Position numbers and translations under genes: made by a program
Shown here: in pieces, positions 47,901 to 56,738 of the stretch
How the letters are laid out: each line of letters begins with the position of its first letter
Position numbering within the stretch: position 1 is the stretch's first letter
Source: an uncultured Chlorobiaceae bacterium
Lineage (GTDB): Bacteria > Bacteroidota > Chlorobiia > Chlorobiales > Chlorobiaceae
Length of the DNA: 64,000 nt
Assembly (NCBI GenBank): GCA_903843305.1
Contig: CAIMPI010000046.1
Location: 1 to 64,000 of the forward strand
Direction: 5' to 3'
Notes under the pieces: model-generated
Database searches by the model: none
Told to the model about the DNA's origin: nothing
What the model saw: only the letters and a program-made list of their open reading frames with translations

Positions 47901-49460
47901 TGTTGTTTTCCCTGACGCACGGTAACGGGGCACTTTATCGTTCCAGTCGATTCCGGCTTCAAGAGTGAAACTTGTCAGGTCGTTTTTCAGGAACAGGGAA
48001 GTATTCAGTAGACTACTACTGTAATTCATTGATATTGAGCCCTCTTTCACAGCCTGATTTTGCCAGAAGGAATCAGCAACCTTCATGTCAAGTGTTAGTT
48101 GGCGAATCTGCTTGTTGTCCGCTTTTCCTTCAAAACTGCCTGAAGCATTGAGCAGGCTTTTTCCGAGCCATAAAGGTATGAATATGTGCGGCTTGAAGCT
48201 TTTCAGTGCAAACGTGCCTTTACAGGAAAGTTGCTCTGATTCTTTTCTTGATACCTCTGCAGTCACTGATGCTTTTCCGATCGCAGAAAGAGTCGTAATA
48301 TCGGTTTTAACTGTATTCAGGTTACCCTTAGCAGTTCCTGAAAAAGTAATGTCGCCAGTTTTGCTGGCAATTTCCTTTTGCCAACTCTCTTTCATGAGTG
48401 AGTCAACAAAGAGCTCTGAGATTTTGGAACTGTCGCATTTCAATTCATAAGCAAAGGCATTCCTGTTAAGCAGGTTAAGCAGCTCTCCCTTTACAGCAAT
48501 TCTGCTTTTGAGGTGAGTCAAAAGCGCATCAATGATTTTAACATTGTCTTTTTTCCCTCTGGCGCTCCCTTTAAGAGTGTAGAGACCTGAAGGGATAACA
48601 AGTTCCGGGCGCAGGAGTTTCAGGTCGTCGCTATGGATAGCCAGTTCCTGAATATTCAGGAATGAGGTGCTGAGAGCGAGTTGTTGTTGCAACTGATGGG
48701 AGAAAATATTGAAATGATCAATAGTGGCCGAAAGCTCAGCATGGCTTTTACTGCTCGCCGCTTTCAGGGCAAGAACCTCAGAACGGGTTTCAGAAAAAAG
48801 AAATGTTCCTGCGGCTTGCTGCAAGAAGAATCGACTCTGGGGAATGTTGAACTTCAGGTGGTCGAGTGTTCCCTTCAGAAGTTTTTTCTTGACCGTAAAT
48901 TCTGAAAGCTCCAGATTGATCTCTTTTGCGCTTAAATTTACGTTGTCTCCACGGGTGATATTCCCGGAGTAAGAGAGATTACTATTGTTAATCCGCAGGT
49001 TTTTACAGAAAAAATGTTCCAATGGTGCTTTCGTCGAGTCAGGGTCGCGGGAGGTAAAAATAGTTTGAAGATTAAGCTTGCCGTTTTTTTCTTCAATAAC
49101 CCTTGCGCTGAGCGAGTCGGCCGTAAGGCGACGTACGTACAATGTTTTGATATCAGGCTGAAGGAGTGTGAGAAAGTTGAATTTCAGTGAAAGTGTTCGG
49201 GCTTCAAGTGCCGGTGTTTTTTCTCCCGGCCCATAAATCCGGGGATTGATGAGGGTGACATTGTTCGGAAACTTAAGATGCAGCTCTTGTAGTTCCAATC
49301 TTCCTAAAAGCTTCTCGTTAAACAGGCTGATCGCCAGATGTTTGGCAAATCGGTCAAGTACTCCGCTGTTCAGCACAATCAGGGAAACTAACGACAGCAC
49401 AAGCATGAATGCAAGAAAGGCTGCAAGCAGTTTAAGGCTATAGTGTTTAAGGCGTTCCAC
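44925..49460 (-). CDS. TamB-like envelope protein (DUF490)
   Basis: A 1511-residue protein with one N-terminal membrane segment (about 10-32) and a very long, repetitive beta-rich body of AsmA/TamB type, expected to span the periplasm. The C-terminal domain contains the features of DUF490/TamB proteins: VNVIGGKYKFSNSNFDL, the DPQVAMGYYLNEQTQPY segment, LLSKQWYI and GLDLYFALNVPGTSG. TamB homologs take part in lipid transport or outer-membrane protein assembly. The gene starts inside the 3' end of the heptose adenylyltransferase gene (14-base overlap), linking it to surface lipopolysaccharide. No tamA is adjacent in the window. Confidence 0.88.
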   Translation of the reverse strand: MERLKHYSLKLLAAFLAFMLVLSLVSLIVLNSGVLDRFAKHLAISLFNEKLLGRLELQELHLKFPNNVTLINPRIYGPGEKTPALEARTLSLKFNFLTLLQPDIKTLYVRRLTADSLSARVIEEKNGKLNLQTIFTSRDPDSTKAPLEHFFCKNLRINNSNLSYSGNITRGDNVNLSAKEINLELSEFTVKKKLLKGTLDHLKFNIPQSRFFLQQAAGTFLFSETRSEVLALKAASSKSHAELSATIDHFNIFSHQLQQQLALSTSFLNIQELAIHSDDLKLLRPELVIPSGLYTLKGSARGKKDNVKIIDALLTHLKSRIAVKGELLNLLNRNAFAYELKCDSSKISELFVDSLMKESWQKEIASKTGDITFSGTAKGNLNTVKTDITTLSAIGKASVTAEVSRKESEQLSCKGTFALKSFKPHIFIPLWLGKSLLNASGSFEGKADNKQIRQLTLDMKVADSFWQNQAVKEGSISMNYSSSLLNTSLFLKNDLTSFTLEAGIDWNDKVPRYRASGKTTKFDISKLLDSKKFTTDLNGVFAIQGSGFDPGMLNVVAIMQFAPSTINGFELKEHSKASIEIVQNTASSLTSIKSDFLDILAEGDYSFEELINLGKLAGSGISREITGQNIWQATLPAPVGAGNTLKKPFTVNYHITVKDISPLALFLPVQNLALQGRAQGRAVYRNGQCSISSSINLASLHYHDNLFLENLSMDAGVECNGSGASNASISGKASSITAAGKKASNAMFSSHYSPSHLEASLDIAIPDPAQSMSVKFTGSKSNSGYDLLFNHLSIKDTTGVWQTEENSHIMLGRTSAKFHNFTLGKGTQRAVFDGELSNSQPGSFQCTLSNIELNELQRFALDPALEKFAGTINASLTVSGNPGAKTSSLSIRGAEIRYDKFTIGILQGNAIHRGNQLRFEVHSNASISEKISDRTSPSVNTISGSGTIPLVINYYPLQLHTVEQQNISASFRSDNLSAQFLEYLLPFFSSAEGIIPTTLNIEGKTPKPDIYLTTHLRNTKIKIEPTQVSYLLNGNVNVTPKAIQLRNITISDNLHGHGEIDGVVMLEKLEPRELQLAGRFNKLLLFNKEDRQDETSFGSITGTTNNILLHGNLSSPIVEGELRIDAADFSLYRSGSNESAKYVGVDKFIEFVPRFPSLSPKGIEKKRVTAKQTEFYHSLIDILQINNLRINSIEPLKYTIIFDRIRGEQLETSINNLSLFVNKNNQLYRLFGSVNVIGGKYKFSNSNFDLQNGGKITWNNVDIRSGVMDNLYGYKYVNASNQQTGERDNVSLLLAITGSLNDPQVAMGYYLNEQTQPYASVNMIGGRSSLIDPNAELNVISMLLSKQWYIKPGSGGLNGNIAVSSVGLSAGTGIVSSRISKVIQDIGGLESFNVNVGMDKRGALSGLDLYFALNVPGTSGKVRFIGTGGSTNIGGAAINDYYGTAQKIEYRVTPKVYVEASRSFGQVGNTSSSSNLQKPAETWGVSLSYKERFQTWDEFWKHLIPSSRKKE

Positions 49461-49959
49461 TATCTGTCAATGATTGTGAATAAATTCGAATGATTTTTTC
49501 GATGATGCCGCTTGTTGAACGGCCTTCAAGCAAGGGAATGGTCAGCACAGCGCCGCCATGTTCCAGTACCGCACCTGCTCCGGCAATACGCTCGATTTCC
49601 CAGTCTGATCCCTTGACCAGAATGTCCGGCAATAAGGTGGCAATAAGTTCTTCAGGCGTATCTTCATCAAAAAGGGTGACAGCATCGACAACCTGGAGAG
49701 CAGAGAGCACCGCAGCGCGGTCCATTTCGCAACAGACAGGACGATTTGGACCTTTGAGGCGACGGACTGAAGCATCGCTGTTCAGGCCGATCAGCAGCAT
49801 ATCGCCAAGTTGTTTGGCTGCCGTCAGATACTCAACATGTCCTGCATGAAGGATATCGAAACAGCCGTTTGAAAAGACAACTTTTTTCCCCGAAGCCTGC
49901 CATGCCCGAATTTTTTCACCAACTTCGCATCGGGTTATAAGCTTGTTGGAAGCAGTCAT
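49447..49959 (-). CDS. rfaE2: ADP-heptose synthesis adenylyltransferase (HldE C-domain type)
   Basis: Transfers AMP from ATP to heptose 1-phosphate to make ADP-heptose for the LPS core. The 170-residue protein has the nucleotidyltransferase motif FSNGCFDILHAGHVEYL, LLIGLNSDASVRRLKGP and VDAVTLFDEDTPEELI with KGSDWEIE. It corresponds to the stand-alone C-terminal domain of HldE. ATG 49959 (MTASNKLITRCEVG) was preferred to a TTG three codons upstream. It sits at the edge of the polysaccharide locus but faces the other way. Confidence 0.93.
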   Translation of the reverse strand: MTASNKLITRCEVGEKIRAWQASGKKVVFSNGCFDILHAGHVEYLTAAKQLGDMLLIGLNSDASVRRLKGPNRPVCCEMDRAAVLSALQVVDAVTLFDEDTPEELIATLLPDILVKGSDWEIERIAGAGAVLEHGGAVLTIPLLEGRSTSGIIEKIIRIYSQSLTDSGTP

Positions 49960-49968
49960 AGTGATCAA

Positions 49969-50272
49969 TAATAGATTAAGTTCTAAATATGTTGTTTCAA
50001 TTTAGCGTATACTCTCCGATTGTCCGCATTAGTAATAAATGAAGGCTTTTTCTTATGAGACGTTGTTGGGAAAATGATGAAAAGCTGATCCAAATATGTT
50101 ATTGATCAAATGACATTGTTGATGTTACAGAGTAATTCAAAAGAAAACGTGTGTCTATGAAGGAATTTGATATACCGCACTATATGTTTACATTATAAGT
50201 ACTTTGTCTTCTGCTAGGAAAATATAGGGATACTGTACGTAATTTGTTTTAACCGTTCACGACTTTTTTTGT
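49969..50272. other. Intergenic region before the polysaccharide locus
   Basis: About 300 AT-rich bases between the divergent rfaE2 and rfbF genes. It must contain promoters for both directions, but I could not assign boxes, operators or a convincing hairpin. Nothing else seen. Confidence 0.5.
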
Positions 50273-51043
50273 ATGAAAGCCGTAATTCTTGCTGGTGGGC
50301 TCGGTACAAGAATTTCTGAAGAGACACATCTTAAACCAAAACCGATGATTGAAATCGGCGGTATGCCGATACTTTGGCACATTTTGAAAATCTATTCGGC
50401 CTACGATGTTCACGATTTCATTATCTGCTGTGGCTATAAAGGCTACTTGATAAAAGAGTATTTTGCAAACTACTTTCTGCACATGTCGGATGTGACGTTC
50501 GATATGGAGCATAACGAAATGCAGGTTCATCAACACAAGGCTGAACCATGGCGAGTTACGCTGGTCGATACGGGCGAAGAGACTATGACCGGTGGAAGGC
50601 TCAAAAGAGTGAAGGAATATGTCAAGGACGAACAGGAGATCTTTTTCACCTATGGTGACGGGATAAGCGATGTAAATATCAGTGAGTTGTTGGCGTTCCA
50701 CCGATCACAGCATGTAAAGGCAACGCTGACGGCGACCATGCCGGCCGGCCGGTTCGGTGTGCTTGATATCGGGGAGCACAAGGTAAGGACTTTCAAGGAG
50801 AAACCGAAAGGGGATGGGGCGATGATTAACGGAGGTTTTTTTGTGCTTTCGCCGGAGGTCATCGATTATATTGCTGGTGATGGCACCTCATGGGAGAGGG
50901 AGCCGCTCGAACGGCTTGCTCATGAAGGGAATCTTGCCGCGTACGCTCATCACGGTTTTTGGCAACCTATGGATACTCTTAGGGATAAAAATTATCTTGA
51001 AGAACTTTGGAAATCTGGTGAAGCCCCTTGGAAGGTCTGGTAA
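50273..51043 (+). CDS. rfbF: Glucose-1-phosphate cytidylyltransferase
   Basis: Makes CDP-glucose from CTP and glucose 1-phosphate, the first step towards CDP-linked deoxysugars of O-antigen. The 256-residue protein has the nucleotidyltransferase start ILAGGLGTRISEETHLKPKPMIEIGG, WHILKIYS, FTYGDGISDVN with metal-binding Asp, FGVLDI and the late FWQPMDTLRDKNYLE. It begins the locus, and its product is used by the next gene, which lies 17 bases downstream. Confidence 0.95.
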   Translation: MKAVILAGGLGTRISEETHLKPKPMIEIGGMPILWHILKIYSAYDVHDFIICCGYKGYLIKEYFANYFLHMSDVTFDMEHNEMQVHQHKAEPWRVTLVDTGEETMTGGRLKRVKEYVKDEQEIFFTYGDGISDVNISELLAFHRSQHVKATLTATMPAGRFGVLDIGEHKVRTFKEKPKGDGAMINGGFFVLSPEVIDYIAGDGTSWEREPLERLAHEGNLAAYAHHGFWQPMDTLRDKNYLEELWKSGEAPWKVW

Positions 51044-51060
51044 AAGGAGTAAAAAAAATC

Positions 51061-52128
51061 ATGTTGAATAAAGAGTTCTGGGCGGGTAAGAAAGTGCTTG
51101 TTACCGGTCATACCGGTTTTAAGGGTTCGTGGCTTTCGATATGGTTGAATATTCTTGGTGCGAAGGTTATCGGCTATGCCCTCGAACCGTTGACCCCCGA
51201 CGATAATTTTGTACTCTCCAATATTGCTGCTTGTATGAGGCATGAGACTGGGGATGTCAGGAATTTCGATAACTTGCGGCGCATTTTCGAGGAAACGAAG
51301 CCGGAGATTGTGTTTCATCTTGCTGCTCAGCCCCTCGTCAGGGAATCATATAACAGCCCGAAGGCGGCCTATGATATTAATGTGGGCGGTACGGTCAATG
51401 TGCTCGAATGTTGCCGCATAAGCGATTCGGTGCAGGTGATTGTTAATATTACGACAGATAAGTGCTACGAAAACAAGGAGTGGGTCTGGGGCTATCGTGA
51501 AAACGACCGGCTGGGCGGATACGATCCATACAGTTCAAGCAAGGCTTGCAGTGAATTGGTAACTGAGGCCTACCGTAAGTCGTTTTTCAATCCAGATGAT
51601 TTTGCCCGGCATGGAAAAAGCCTTGCATCTGTCAGGGCGGGCAATGTATTAGGTGGCGGGGATTGGCAGGTTGACCGGATCGTGCCGGACTGCATCAGGC
51701 ACCTCGAACGAGGCGAGCCGATCGTTGTCAGGAACCCTCATGCCATTCGTCCTTGGCAGCATGTGCTCGAGCCGCTTTCTGGCTATCTTCTACTGGCTGA
51801 AAAGATGCACGACAAGCCGACGAGCTATTTTGGGGCATGGAATTTCGGTCCTGAAGATTCAAGTTTCTTTACCGTCGGCACGCTGGTAGATACCATAGTG
51901 AAGGTTTGGGGCAAAGGATCATGGGAAGACAGGTCGATGCCTGGTGCGGTTCATGAAGCTCACTTGCTCAAGCTCGATATTTCCAAGGCCAAGTCGCTGC
52001 TTGGATGGAGTCCAGTGTGGGGTATCGAAAAAGCTGTTGGTGCAACCGTTGATTGGTACAAGACGTATGGGAATAGTCAGGTGTATGATCTTTGTCTGAG
52101 GCAGATAAGGGACTACATGAATGATTGA
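51061..52128 (+). CDS. rfbG: CDP-glucose 4,6-dehydratase
   Basis: Converts CDP-glucose to CDP-4-keto-6-deoxyglucose. The 355-residue extended SDR begins with the NAD motif VTGHTGFKGSWLS, followed by HLAAQPLVRESY, NITTDKCYENKEW, the catalytic YDPYSSSKAC (Tyr and Lys) and RAGNVLGGGDW. ATG 51061 (MLNKEFWAGKK) is the natural start. In most deoxysugar loci the 3-dehydratase rfbH follows; here it is absent, so the fate of the product is open. Confidence 0.95.
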   Translation: MLNKEFWAGKKVLVTGHTGFKGSWLSIWLNILGAKVIGYALEPLTPDDNFVLSNIAACMRHETGDVRNFDNLRRIFEETKPEIVFHLAAQPLVRESYNSPKAAYDINVGGTVNVLECCRISDSVQVIVNITTDKCYENKEWVWGYRENDRLGGYDPYSSSKACSELVTEAYRKSFFNPDDFARHGKSLASVRAGNVLGGGDWQVDRIVPDCIRHLERGEPIVVRNPHAIRPWQHVLEPLSGYLLLAEKMHDKPTSYFGAWNFGPEDSSFFTVGTLVDTIVKVWGKGSWEDRSMPGAVHEAHLLKLDISKAKSLLGWSPVWGIEKAVGATVDWYKTYGNSQVYDLCLRQIRDYMND

Positions 52129-52577
52129 TAAACCGGACAAGCAGCAGTTGACTGTGTTTTTTCTTGCCACGAATTACTGGTATGATACTCCATTAGGAAA
52201 TACTACTCGCACACCGATCGAAACCGCACGTTTGTTTAGTATGTTTGAGTCCGGCAGAGGTGTACACAAGGTCTGTCGTTATATTATAGCATACAAGCCG
52301 GTGAATCTCTTACTGAGCTATTTGTACTTTGATCACATCATCTTCCTGCCTCTGTTCAACAAGTTCCGCATAATTTCAAGTTTCATTTTTCATTATTACA
52401 AAAGTGATGCCGGACATCATTGCTTCACTTTTTATAGTTGTTAAAATTTCAAATGAGCTGGTACAAAGCAATTAGTTTTTGATTATTTTAACGTGTTCAG
52501 GCACCCCACAACCCGGAACGCAGTATAGCCTTGATAAAGAATCCCGTTGTTATTGTAATGCCTATAGAAATTAAGTT
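52129..52577. other. Gap after rfbG, possible gene remnant
   Basis: About 450 bases where rfbH would be expected. An open frame of 107 codons (52121-52444) begins inside the end of rfbG, but its translation matches nothing I know and the second half is rich in hydrophobic and aromatic residues. It may be the 5' remnant of a lost gene. From about 52440 onward the DNA becomes AT-rich, so this stretch could be an old junction. Confidence 0.35.
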
Positions 52578-53969
52578 ATGGATGAAAAAATAAAAAAAGA
52601 TATTGCAATTAGCCAATTAGTTCTTCCTTGCATTGCAATTGCTATGTTTTTGTTTTTATCCTATTTTAAATATGATTTAATCGATCATTTTGGCGGAATA
52701 AGGCATCGTAGCGTATTAATATATCATGCCATTAGACTTATTTTCTTTGGTATATATATTGTTACTCTTTTTCAGACAACTATTTTATTAAAAATACCTG
52801 TAATAAAAGAAAGTGATACTTATGAAGAGTTGAGGAAAAAATATGACCCGTTGCTTGGTTTGAGAGCGGCAGCTTTTTTAATGGTTTTTCTCGGCCATTG
52901 GTTTATGGTTGTATTTTCACCTTACGATATGCTGAGACCCGATGGTGATTTAATACTACGATTTCTTATGTCAGCATCTCCTTGGGGTGGAGTTTGGTTT
53001 TTTTTTACGTTAAGCGGTTACTTGATGGGTAAAAGTTTTATTATTGGACGCTATGCGCCCAATAATATAGGAATAAAACTTTTTTATCGAAATCGCGCAT
53101 TAAGAATCATTCCATTATATTTAATATCTGTATTTCTTGTTGCATTGCTTCAAAAACCAGAATTTTTTGGTTTTGCAAATTCCATGCAGCTTGATTCCTT
53201 TTTATCAGAATTGCTTTTCGATTCACATGGTCATGGTGCAATTGGCGCCCTATGGTCAGTATCTACAGAAGTTCAGTTTTATATTGCTATACCCTTTATT
53301 TATATACTTACTTCACGCTATTTGATTTCTTTGAAAAGAGTATTAATAGTTTCAGGAATCATATTTCCGATAATAATTGCAATTAAAACTTATTTGGTAG
53401 TTGGTTGGCCTTCTTATTGGCATACACACATATACTTTCCATTTATAGCAAATATTGATTGTTTTTTTGCTGGATATGTATCGGCTGTTATTGTGAGCCA
53501 TTTACGTAAACGCCAATTTTATATGAGTTTAGGTATAAGAGTTGGCGTAATAATTGCCTTTATCTATTATATAATATTGTCTTATGCATCTTATGTTTTT
53601 ATGGCTCAGGAATATACTCCCCATCGATTGATATATTTAGGTCTATTTCCGGGACTCACTGCTATTGTGACATCAATAATTATTATTTTATTTGAATCAT
53701 CAGAGCGAATACCTCCGAGTAATAGGTTTATCAGTCAAAAAGGATGGCTTATTCAATCCTCTCTTGGAGCACTTACTTATTCGCTTTATGTATGGCATGA
53801 GCCTGTTATTTTGAGCATTAGAAAAATATTTAAGACAACAATCACTTTTGGTGATGCGTTAACATATTTACCCATTGGGTTTTTTTTATGCGTATGTACT
53901 GCTTTCATTTTTTATGAATTTTTCGAAAAGAAATTTGATACAATGCGTTCATTAGCGTTAAAGAAATGA
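52578..53969 (+). CDS. Membrane O-acyltransferase (acyltransferase 3 family)
   Basis: A 463-residue integral membrane protein with about ten hydrophobic segments. The core starts LLGLRAAAFLMVFLGHW, where the His is the family's catalytic residue, then FTLSGYLMGKSF, YRNRALRIIPLY and the WSVSTEVQFYIAIPF segment of OafA/YrhL-type O-acetyltransferases. It probably acylates the surface polysaccharide. Strongly AT-rich, unlike rfbF-rfbG. The N-terminal 100 residues with two extra membrane segments are less typical. Confidence 0.85.
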   Translation: MDEKIKKDIAISQLVLPCIAIAMFLFLSYFKYDLIDHFGGIRHRSVLIYHAIRLIFFGIYIVTLFQTTILLKIPVIKESDTYEELRKKYDPLLGLRAAAFLMVFLGHWFMVVFSPYDMLRPDGDLILRFLMSASPWGGVWFFFTLSGYLMGKSFIIGRYAPNNIGIKLFYRNRALRIIPLYLISVFLVALLQKPEFFGFANSMQLDSFLSELLFDSHGHGAIGALWSVSTEVQFYIAIPFIYILTSRYLISLKRVLIVSGIIFPIIIAIKTYLVVGWPSYWHTHIYFPFIANIDCFFAGYVSAVIVSHLRKRQFYMSLGIRVGVIIAFIYYIILSYASYVFMAQEYTPHRLIYLGLFPGLTAIVTSIIIILFESSERIPPSNRFISQKGWLIQSSLGALTYSLYVWHEPVILSIRKIFKTTITFGDALTYLPIGFFLCVCTAFIFYEFFEKKFDTMRSLALKK

Positions 53970-54020
53970 TTGTAAATCAACCCAGGTATATTTTTTATCA
54001 GATGGTATTCCTGTTAAATT

Positions 54021-54917
54021 ATGATAGATAAATCTCGGATATTGTTGACAGGTGCCTCTGGTTTTATAGGTAAAAATATAGTAGAATCGTATCTTAGTAA
54101 AAGATATTGTATTCTTGCTCCAAGCCATAAAGAACTTGATTTGACAGTTTGCAAAGATGTCGATAAGTTTTTTTTGAATCATGATGTTGATTATGTTATT
54201 CATTCTGCTGTAAAGCCTGGGCACAGAAATGCCCCAAATAAAGATGACCTTTTCTACTTGAATAGCAGGATGTTTTATAATCTGCTGCATAATACTTCCA
54301 AATTCAAGAAGATGATTTATCTGAGTTCAGGATCGGTTTATGATATGGCACGACAAGATCTTGATAATGTGAATGAAGATTTTTTTGGACATTTTATTCC
54401 TGAAGATGAACATGGCTTTTTTAGATATGTTACAGCTAAGTATGTTGAAAAAATCGAAAAAATCGTTGAATTAAGAATTTTCAGTATTTATGGAAAATAT
54501 GAAGATTATGCCATTCGGTTTATATCAAACGCTTTATGTAAGTCCATATTTGATTTGCCGATCACAATCAAACAGAACCGTGTATTTAATTTTATGTATG
54601 TCGATGATTTAATGCCTGTGCTTGAATATTTTATTGAATATGAGGCTAAAAATACCACATATAATGTTTGTCAGGATTCTCCTGTAAACCTGCTTGATGT
54701 TGCTAAAATTGTGAATGAGGTTACTGGAAAGAATTTGCCCATACATATAGCTGAAAGCGGCATGGGTTATACTTATAGTGGTAGCAACTCAAGGCTGCAT
54801 GCCGAGATGCCATCATTGCAATTAACATCTATAAAAGAAGGTATAGGTCATTTGTATGATTGGTATGGGAATAATAAGAATTTGATAAATAGAGATTTAC
54901 TGCTATTCGATAAATGA
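54021..54917 (+). CDS. NAD-dependent epimerase/dehydratase of the extended SDR family
   Basis: A 298-residue protein beginning with the NAD-binding motif LLTGASGFIGKNIVE, then HSAVKPGHRNAPN, YLSSGSVYD and the catalytic YVTAKY (Tyr-x3-Lys). The short length and SGSVYD motif are closest to GDP-fucose/dTDP-sugar reductases and epimerases. It is the first of six closely packed genes and lies 7 bases before the TPP enzyme. The substrate may be a nucleotide sugar, or an intermediate of the following genes. Confidence 0.85.
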   Translation: MIDKSRILLTGASGFIGKNIVESYLSKRYCILAPSHKELDLTVCKDVDKFFLNHDVDYVIHSAVKPGHRNAPNKDDLFYLNSRMFYNLLHNTSKFKKMIYLSSGSVYDMARQDLDNVNEDFFGHFIPEDEHGFFRYVTAKYVEKIEKIVELRIFSIYGKYEDYAIRFISNALCKSIFDLPITIKQNRVFNFMYVDDLMPVLEYFIEYEAKNTTYNVCQDSPVNLLDVAKIVNEVTGKNLPIHIAESGMGYTYSGSNSRLHAEMPSLQLTSIKEGIGHLYDWYGNNKNLINRDLLLFDK

Positions 54918-54924
54918 AAATTAT

Positions 54925-56736
54925 ATGTCGATGAAGTTATCAGATTATGTTATAGAACGACTTGCATATCATGGAGTGGATATAGTATTCACAATTCCTG
55001 GTGGTGGAGCAATGCATTTGAATGATTCGCTTGGCAAGTCAAAAAGTGTGAAGTATTTTTGTAACCATCATGAACAGGGATGCGCAATAGCGGCTGAAGG
55101 ATATTCAAGAGCTACAAATAAGCTGGGTGTTGTGATGGTTACCTCTGGTCCTGGTGGCACAAATACGATAACGGGTGTTATTGGTCAATGGACAGATTCT
55201 GTGCCTGTTTTCTACATATCCGGTCAGATAAAGTATGAAACATCCATCGAATCCTGCAGGGAGATCGGATTACGTCAGTTGGGCGACCAGGAAATAAATA
55301 TCACTGATATCGTTAGGTCAATTACCAAATACGCAGTGTTTATTGAAGACCCCAGAACGATAAAATATCACATCGATAAGGCTGTTTATCTTGCAACCCA
55401 CGGTCGTCCGGGACCTGTCTGGCTTGATGTGCCTCTGAACGTCCAGAGCGCCAATATCGATCCTGATAATCTTGTGGAGTTCGACGAGATGGTTGAACAT
55501 GTTGCGCAGTATGACGGCAAGGAAATCGAGCGTTGCCTTGAAATGATCATGTCTTCGAAAAGGCCTGTTGTTGTGGCTGGTCGAGGTATTCGTATATCGT
55601 GTGCTAAAGACGAATTGGTGAAATTCGTCAGGCGCCTGAACATTCCTGTTGTGACTACTTTCAACGGTGTCGATCTTATCGAGAATGATGATCCTCTGTA
55701 TATGGGTCGTCTGGGTACTCTTGGAGATAGGGCGGCTAATTTCATTGTTCAGAACAGCGACCTGTATATTTCGATAGGAACAAGAAATAATATAAGGCAA
55801 ATCAGTTATAACTGGGCAGCTTTTGCTCGTGAGGCAAAAAAAATAATCGTTGATATCGATCAGGCAGAATTACAAAAGCCAACACTGCATCCTGATCTGG
55901 GGATTTGTGCCGACGCGAACGAATTTTTACAAGCGATTAACAGCCGCCTTGCAAAGGAAAATATAGGTCAAGGACAAAATGCTGAATGGTTTGGATGGTG
56001 TGATGAGCGAAAGGAAAAATATGCGAGGCGTTTGAGCAATACCGCGGGTAGCAGCTTGCCAGTAGAATTGTATGATTTCATCAAGGTTTTTACCGAATCC
56101 ATTGATGAGGGCGATATCGTAGTCGCGGGGAATGGGAGTGCTTGTGTAGGACTGTTTCAGGCGGCCGTTGTAAAAAAAAATCAAAGGATGATCTGGAATT
56201 CAGGCAGTGCTACAATGGGTTTTGATTTGCCCGCCGCCATCGGAGCTTGTCTCGGCACAAATGGAAAGAGGGTGTATTGCATTGCCGGAGATGGAAGCAT
56301 GCAGATGAACATTCAAGAATTACAGACTATCGTGCACCATAATCTGCCTGTGGTGATTTTCTATCTGAACAATGATGGGTATATCTCAATGCGCCAGACT
56401 CAGAACTCATTTTTCGATGGTCGCATAATGGGGAGTGATAAATTGAGCGGTATCAGCTTCCCGAACATCATTGATCTTGCTATGGCATACGGTCTGAAGA
56501 CAGAGCGTATTTGTTCTGGACATGAAATGAAAGCCAAAGTCAAGGAGTTAACAAAAGCTTTGTCACCGGTGCTGTGTGAAGTGGTGATGTCGCGAGAATA
56601 TATATTCAGCCCAAAATTGTCTTCGGAGGTAAAACCGGATGGTCGGGTTGTCTCGAAACCTCTTGAAGATATGTATCCATTTTTGGAAAGAGATGAATTT
56701 TATGAGAATATGATTATTAATCCTATTAACGAATAG
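54925..56736 (+). CDS. Acetolactate-synthase-like thiamine diphosphate enzyme
   Basis: A 603-residue TPP enzyme with the three-domain layout of acetohydroxyacid synthases: N-terminal pyrimidine-binding domain with catalytic Glu50 (HHEQGCAIAAEGYSR) and SGPGGTNTITGVI, a central domain, and the C-terminal pyrophosphate-binding domain with GDGSMQMN at 455 and LNNDGY. As an isolated gene in a polysaccharide locus it is not a branched-chain amino-acid enzyme; a decarboxylating carboligase role is likely. The known precedent is YerE, which adds a two-carbon branch to a CDP-sugar, and rfbFG here make such a CDP-sugar. That link is inference. Confidence 0.85.
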   Translation: MSMKLSDYVIERLAYHGVDIVFTIPGGGAMHLNDSLGKSKSVKYFCNHHEQGCAIAAEGYSRATNKLGVVMVTSGPGGTNTITGVIGQWTDSVPVFYISGQIKYETSIESCREIGLRQLGDQEINITDIVRSITKYAVFIEDPRTIKYHIDKAVYLATHGRPGPVWLDVPLNVQSANIDPDNLVEFDEMVEHVAQYDGKEIERCLEMIMSSKRPVVVAGRGIRISCAKDELVKFVRRLNIPVVTTFNGVDLIENDDPLYMGRLGTLGDRAANFIVQNSDLYISIGTRNNIRQISYNWAAFAREAKKIIVDIDQAELQKPTLHPDLGICADANEFLQAINSRLAKENIGQGQNAEWFGWCDERKEKYARRLSNTAGSSLPVELYDFIKVFTESIDEGDIVVAGNGSACVGLFQAAVVKKNQRMIWNSGSATMGFDLPAAIGACLGTNGKRVYCIAGDGSMQMNIQELQTIVHHNLPVVIFYLNNDGYISMRQTQNSFFDGRIMGSDKLSGISFPNIIDLAMAYGLKTERICSGHEMKAKVKELTKALSPVLCEVVMSREYIFSPKLSSEVKPDGRVVSKPLEDMYPFLERDEFYENMIINPINE

Positions 56737-56738
56737 CG

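Noticed and set aside
52121-52444. 107-codon open frame after rfbG as a full gene
   Set aside because: It begins inside rfbG, matches no family I know, and its second half looks non-coding; listed only as a possible remnant.
54925-56736. ilvB acetolactate synthase for branched-chain amino acids
   Set aside because: No ilvN regulatory subunit, ilvC or leu genes are nearby, and all neighbours are sugar-modifying enzymes.
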